Positions 6,266 through 9,444 of a stretch of DNA of 9,444 nucleotides are shown here, piece by piece. The notes below the pieces were generated by a model that made no database searches, had not been told where the DNA came from, and was given only the letters and a program-made list of their open reading frames with translations. Positions within the stretch are counted from its first letter, which is position 1. Each line of letters begins with the position of its first letter. The position numbers and the translations under genes are program-made. Origin of the DNA: Actinomycetota bacterium (GTDB lineage Bacteria > Actinomycetota > Acidimicrobiia > Acidimicrobiales > CADCSY01); NCBI GenBank assembly GCA_016178435.1, contig JACOTK010000308.1:1-9444 (forward strand), given 5' to 3'.

Positions 6266-7243
6266 ATGAGCTATCCCGCTCGCCGGATGCGCCGGCTGCG
6301 TCGTACGCCGGCACTTCGTCGTCTGGTGGCCGAGAGCAGACTTGGGGTCGATGATCTGGTTGCCCCGCTCTTCGTACGAGAGGACATCACCGAGCCACAA
6401 CCGATCGCCACGCTTCCGGGCGTCGTGCAGCACACCCGTGAGTCCCTGCGCAAGGAGGTTGCCGAGCTTGTCGCCCTCGGCATCCCGGGCGTGATCCTCT
6501 TCGGCGTTCCCGGACACAAGGACGCACAGGGCAGCGGGGCGTGGGCCGATGACGGCATCATGCAGATGGCCTTGCGGGATGTGCGCGACGAGGTCGGCGA
6601 CGATGTGGTGATCATGGCCGACCTCTGCCTCGACGAGTACACCGATCACGGCCATTGCGGCATCCTGCGAAGCGACGGCACGGTCGACAACGACGCGACC
6701 GTCGCCCGCTACGCACAAGTGGCGGTCGCCCAGGCCCGAGCGGGAGCGGCGGTGGTTGCGCCCAGTGGGATGATGGACGGCCAGGTGTCCGCCATCCGAT
6801 CGGCCCTTGACGATGCCGGCCACCAGGACGTCGCCATCCTGGCCTACGCAGCCAAGTACGCCTCTGCGCTCTACGGACCGTTCCGTGACGCTGTGGGCGT
6901 GACCATCGGAGACGGGGGCGACCGCAAGGGCTACCAGCAGGACCCGCGCAACATCCGGGAGTCGCTCGCCGAGGTGGCGCTCGACGTCGCCGAGGGCGCC
7001 GACATGGTGATGGTCAAGCCGGCGCTCGCCTATCTCGACGTCATCGCCGAGCTGCGGGCTTCGTTCGATGTCCCGGTGGCGGCCTATCAAGTGTCGGGCG
7101 AGTACGCGATGGTCAAGGCGGCCGGCGCCCAGGGCATGATCGACGCCGAGGCCGTTGCGCTCGAGCATCTCGGCGCGATCAAGCGGGCCGGCGCCGACAT
7201 CATCCTCACCTACTTCGCCCGTGAGGTTGCCGAGACGCTCTGA
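6266..7243 (+). CDS. hemB: Delta-aminolevulinic acid dehydratase (porphobilinogen synthase)
   Basis: The 325-residue enzyme condenses two 5-aminolevulinates into porphobilinogen. It opens with RRMRRLRRTPALRRLVAES, then LVAPLFVRE (31-39) and GVILFGVPGHKD (75-86). The metal loop is DLCLDEYTDHGHCG (119-132). The two Schiff-base lysines sit in ILAYAAKYAS (Lys197) and MVMVKPALAYLD (Lys251). YQVSGEYAMVKAA (274-286) is also typical. In the metal loop Cys121 and Cys131 are present but the middle Cys of the usual zinc triad is Asp123. I chose ATG 6266 because MSYPARRMRRLRRTP matches family N-termini. A TTG at 6245 overlapping the cobA-hemD stop would add seven unconserved residues. The gene begins 17 nt after that stop and has a -10-like element directly upstream. 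Confidence 0.95.
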   Translation: MSYPARRMRRLRRTPALRRLVAESRLGVDDLVAPLFVREDITEPQPIATLPGVVQHTRESLRKEVAELVALGIPGVILFGVPGHKDAQGSGAWADDGIMQMALRDVRDEVGDDVVIMADLCLDEYTDHGHCGILRSDGTVDNDATVARYAQVAVAQARAGAAVVAPSGMMDGQVSAIRSALDDAGHQDVAILAYAAKYASALYGPFRDAVGVTIGDGGDRKGYQQDPRNIRESLAEVALDVAEGADMVMVKPALAYLDVIAELRASFDVPVAAYQVSGEYAMVKAAGAQGMIDAEAVALEHLGAIKRAGADIILTYFAREVAETL

Positions 7244-7270
7244 GGATGATCCATCGGCCATGATCAACCC

Positions 7271-8542
7271 ATGAACACCAATCAGTCGCTGTTCGACCGG
7301 GCGTGTCGGGTGATCCCCGGTGGCGTGAACTCGCCGGTGCGCGCATTTCGCTCGGTCGGCGGGATCCCCTACTTCGTGGCTCGTGGCGAAGGTGCCCACG
7401 TGTGGGATGTGGAGGGACGCAGGTACCTGGACTACGTGCAGAGCTACGGGGCCTCCATCCTCGGCCACGCGCACCCGAAGGTGATCGAGGCGATCCGAGC
7501 GGCCGCTCTGGACGGCACGACCTTTGGGGCGCCGACGCTGGGCGAGGTGCTCCTGGCCGAGACGATCACCGAGGCGGTGCCCGGGCTCGACATGGTGCGT
7601 CTCACCTCCAGCGGCACCGAGGCCGGCATGTCGACGATCCGTCTCGCTCGCGGGGCGACGGGACGATCCAGGATCGTCAAGTTCGCGGGGTGCTATCACG
7701 GCCATTCCGACTCGCTCCTTGCCGCAGCCGGCAGCAGCGTTGCCGACCGTGCAAAGGCCGATTCAGCGGGCGTCACACCGGGAGCGGTGGGCGACACGAC
7801 CGTGGTCCCGTACAACGAGGTGCCCGAGCTCGACGACGATGTGGCGTTGGTCATCGTCGAGCCCGTGGCGGCGAACATGGGTCTGATCGGTCCCAGGCCC
7901 GGCTTCCTGGAAGGGCTGCGTCAGGCATGCGACCGGGTCGGCGCACTGCTTGCCTTTGACGAGGTCATCACCGGGTTCCGTCTCGCCCGGGGAGGGGCAG
8001 CTCAGGTCTACGGCGTGCAGCCCGATCTTTGGTGCTTCGGCAAGGTGATCGGCGGCGGTCTGCCCGTGGGCGCCTTCGGTGGCGCCGAGGCCGTCATGAG
8101 TCATCTGGCGCCGCTCGGTCCGGTCTACCAGGCGGGCACCCTGTCGGGTAACCCTTTGGCAACCGCAGCGGGGCTCGCAGCGCTCGGGGAGTTGGACGAC
8201 GCGGCGTTCACGATGTTGGAGGGACGGGCCATCGAGCTCGCGGCCGGCCTCGCCACCGTGATCAGCGAGGCAGGTCTCCCCATTCACGTTCCTCGGGTCG
8301 GACCACTCCTCGGCCTCCATTTCGGTCAGACGCCGGCCGGAAACTTCGAACAGGCACGAGAAGCCGCCGAGAACGGCCTCTACCGCCGTTTCTTCCGGGC
8401 CATGCTCGACCGGGGCATCGCCCTTGCGCCAGGCCCCTACGAGGTCTTGTTCCCCAGCCTGGCTCACGGCAGGGACGACATCGAGCGCACCATCGATCTG
8501 GCTTCGGCTGCCGCAGCGGAAGTCGCGAAGGGACCGGTTTGA
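7271..8542 (+). CDS. hemL: Glutamate-1-semialdehyde 2,1-aminomutase
   Basis: The 423-residue PLP enzyme converts glutamate-1-semialdehyde, the HemA product, to 5-aminolevulinate for HemB. Family marks in order are: IPGGVNSPVRAFRSVGG (15-31); the substrate region YVQSYGASILGHAHP (55-69); the phosphate-binding loop LTSSGTEAGMSTIRLARG (111-128); FAGCYHGHSD (138-147); the PLP-ring Asp230 in AFDEVITGFRLA; the Schiff-base Lys258 in CFGKVIGGGLPVGAFGG; and QAGTLSGNPLA (287-297). In the phosphate loop Ser and Gly replace the Asn and Thr of E. coli NSGTEAT, probably a tolerated change. It starts 27 nt after hemB. I see no Shine-Dalgarno sequence; CATGAT (7259-7264), 6 nt before the ATG, is a poor -10. 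Two ATGATC copies lie in the spacer (7246-7251, 7260-7265). Confidence 0.95.
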   Translation: MNTNQSLFDRACRVIPGGVNSPVRAFRSVGGIPYFVARGEGAHVWDVEGRRYLDYVQSYGASILGHAHPKVIEAIRAAALDGTTFGAPTLGEVLLAETITEAVPGLDMVRLTSSGTEAGMSTIRLARGATGRSRIVKFAGCYHGHSDSLLAAAGSSVADRAKADSAGVTPGAVGDTTVVPYNEVPELDDDVALVIVEPVAANMGLIGPRPGFLEGLRQACDRVGALLAFDEVITGFRLARGGAAQVYGVQPDLWCFGKVIGGGLPVGAFGGAEAVMSHLAPLGPVYQAGTLSGNPLATAAGLAALGELDDAAFTMLEGRAIELAAGLATVISEAGLPIHVPRVGPLLGLHFGQTPAGNFEQAREAAENGLYRRFFRAMLDRGIALAPGPYEVLFPSLAHGRDDIERTIDLASAAAAEVAKGPV

Positions 8543-8552
8543 GGCCATGAGC

Positions 8553-9444
8553 ATGACCGTGATCGACAACGAGCAACTCGGCGACCTCGTGCATGGGGTC
8601 GACGAGGCCATCGCCGAGCTGGGCGACCGACTGGCGGTGCCGCGCCTGTGGGACCGGGACTACACGCTCTGGCAGGAGGACCCCACGGAGGTGGCCGACC
8701 GGCTGGGTTGGCTCTCCGCAGCCGTGGAGGACCCGAGCGAACACATCGCCGACTTCGAGGCCCTGGCCGCCGAGGCGTGGGCGGACGGCCTTCGTCGCGT
8801 CGTGCTGCTCGGCATGGGGGGCTCCAGTCTCTTTCCCGAGGTGTTGTGGCGCTCGTTCGGCGCCCGTGACGATCGATTTCCCCTGACCGTTCTCGACACG
8901 ACCCACCCGGGCACGATCGGTCGTCTCGGCTCCGGCGCAGCGCTCGATGACTGCTTGTTCCTGGCTGCCTCGAAATCAGGCACCACCATCGAGACCACGA
9001 GCCAGCTGAGCCATTTTTGGGAGGCGACAGGTGGTGACCCGAGGCGATTCGTCGTCATCACCGACCCGGGCAGCGATCTGGCGAAGCTCGGCGTGGCCCG
9101 GGGGTTCCGACGGGTCATCGAGAACCGAGCCGACATCGGTGGGCGTTACTCGGCCCTGTCGGCATTCGGGCTCGTGCCCGGGGCGTTGCTGGGCGTCGAT
9201 GTCGGTGCGTTGATGGGCCGTGCCCGTTCGATGGCACAGGCCACGTCAACCGAGGTTCCGACGAGCGAGAACCCCGCTGTCCGCCTTGCCGCGCTCATGG
9301 TCGCAGGCGTGCGAAGCGGCCGGGACAAGCTCACCCTGGTGTTGCCCGACGACATCAGCACCTTCGGCCTGTGGGTCGAGCAGCTCGTGGCCGAGTCGAC
9401 GGGCAAGCACGGCACCGGCGTGGTTCCGATCGTCGACGAGCCAC
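8553..9444 (+). CDS. pgi: Glucose-6-phosphate isomerase, 3' truncated by the window edge
   Basis: The frame is open to the last base and gives about 297 residues, perhaps half to two thirds of the protein. The enzyme interconverts glucose-6-phosphate and fructose-6-phosphate. Numbering from ATG 8547, it shows LWQEDPTEVADRLGWL (41-56), VVLLGMGGSSLFPEVLW (85-101), VLDTTHP (115-121), the sugar-phosphate loop AASKSGTTIETTSQL (140-154), FVVITDPGSDLAKL (168-181), DIGGRYSALSAFGLVP (196-211), SGRDKLTLVLP (257-267) and EQLVAESTGKHGTG (278-291). This is the subtype found as the C-terminal half of Tal-Pgi proteins, here without the transaldolase. Two ATGs compete. GAGG (8541-8544) lies 8 nt before 8553 but only 2 nt before 8547, so I prefer 8553. 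GAGG overlaps the hemL stop, suggesting coupling. Confidence 0.92.
   Translation, partial: MTVIDNEQLGDLVHGVDEAIAELGDRLAVPRLWDRDYTLWQEDPTEVADRLGWLSAAVEDPSEHIADFEALAAEAWADGLRRVVLLGMGGSSLFPEVLWRSFGARDDRFPLTVLDTTHPGTIGRLGSGAALDDCLFLAASKSGTTIETTSQLSHFWEATGGDPRRFVVITDPGSDLAKLGVARGFRRVIENRADIGGRYSALSAFGLVPGALLGVDVGALMGRARSMAQATSTEVPTSENPAVRLAALMVAGVRSGRDKLTLVLPDDISTFGLWVEQLVAESTGKHGTGVVPIVDEP

Noticed and set aside
7244..7270. Regulatory repeat in the hemB-hemL gap (two ATGATC copies)
   Set aside because: The copies are only six bases long, in a 27-bp spacer, and one is part of the imperfect palindrome GGATGATCC; chance is enough to explain them.
5978..7705. A 575-codon open frame on the minus strand across hemD, hemB and hemL
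   Set aside because: It is antisense to unmistakable genes, is rich in His/Arg/Gly/Asp as expected for the reverse complement of GC-rich codons, and has no recognisable motif.
1..9444. Mobile element, CRISPR array, defence or novel biosynthetic system
   Set aside because: I found no transposase, integrase, long repeat, spacer array or unusual enzyme set. Apart from the two unknown membrane ORFs, all genes fit well-known core families.

Overview
The window is high-GC, densely packed DNA from what looks like an actinobacterium. A class Acidimicrobiia-like lineage is my guess; the sequence alone does not prove it. The clues are the redox repressor Rex at the head of a C5-pathway haem operon (the rex-hem arrangement known from Streptomyces), GTG starts, overlapping stop/start codons, and several TANNNT -10 elements lying only 6-10 nt before an ATG, as in leaderless actinobacterial transcripts.

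Left flank (1-1148). The window opens inside the 3' end of a plus-strand gene matching the C-terminal domain of SAM hydroxide adenosyltransferases (DUF62). Its stop overlaps the TTG start of a probable 28-residue single-pass membrane peptide (345-431). A minus-strand gene for an unrecognised seven-helix membrane protein (start 1148) converges on them. Its open frame runs to 186, so its low-complexity hydrophilic tail is antisense to both plus-strand genes.

Control region (1149-1221). A 73-bp divergent spacer separates the membrane-protein gene from rex. It has a plausible -10 element facing each way and one Rex-like half-site (TTGTGAA) at the -35 position of both.

Tetrapyrrole operon (1222-8542, plus strand). 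The order is rex, a precorrin-2 dehydrogenase/ferrochelatase gene (sirC type), hemA, hemC, a cobA-hemD fusion, hemB and hemL. Together they cover glutamyl-tRNA to uroporphyrinogen III (HemA, HemL, HemB, HemC, HemD), plus the siroheme/corrin branch (CobA methyltransferase, then SirC dehydrogenation). The late haem genes (hemE, hemY/hemG, hemH, hemQ) are not in the window. Junctions are tight: 1-bp, 10-bp and 4-bp overlaps and gaps of 14-27 bp. Rex would tie output to the NADH/NAD+ ratio.

Right edge (8553-9444). A glucose-6-phosphate isomerase gene, resembling the Pgi half of Tal-Pgi proteins but without the Tal part, follows hemL by a few bases and runs off the end.

I found no tRNA or rRNA genes, CRISPR arrays, insertion sequences or defence genes. 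No stretch over 300 bp lacks a gene. This is mostly core metabolism; the points worth a second look are the small membrane ORF, the convergent overlap, the shared compact promoter and the altered HemB metal motif.
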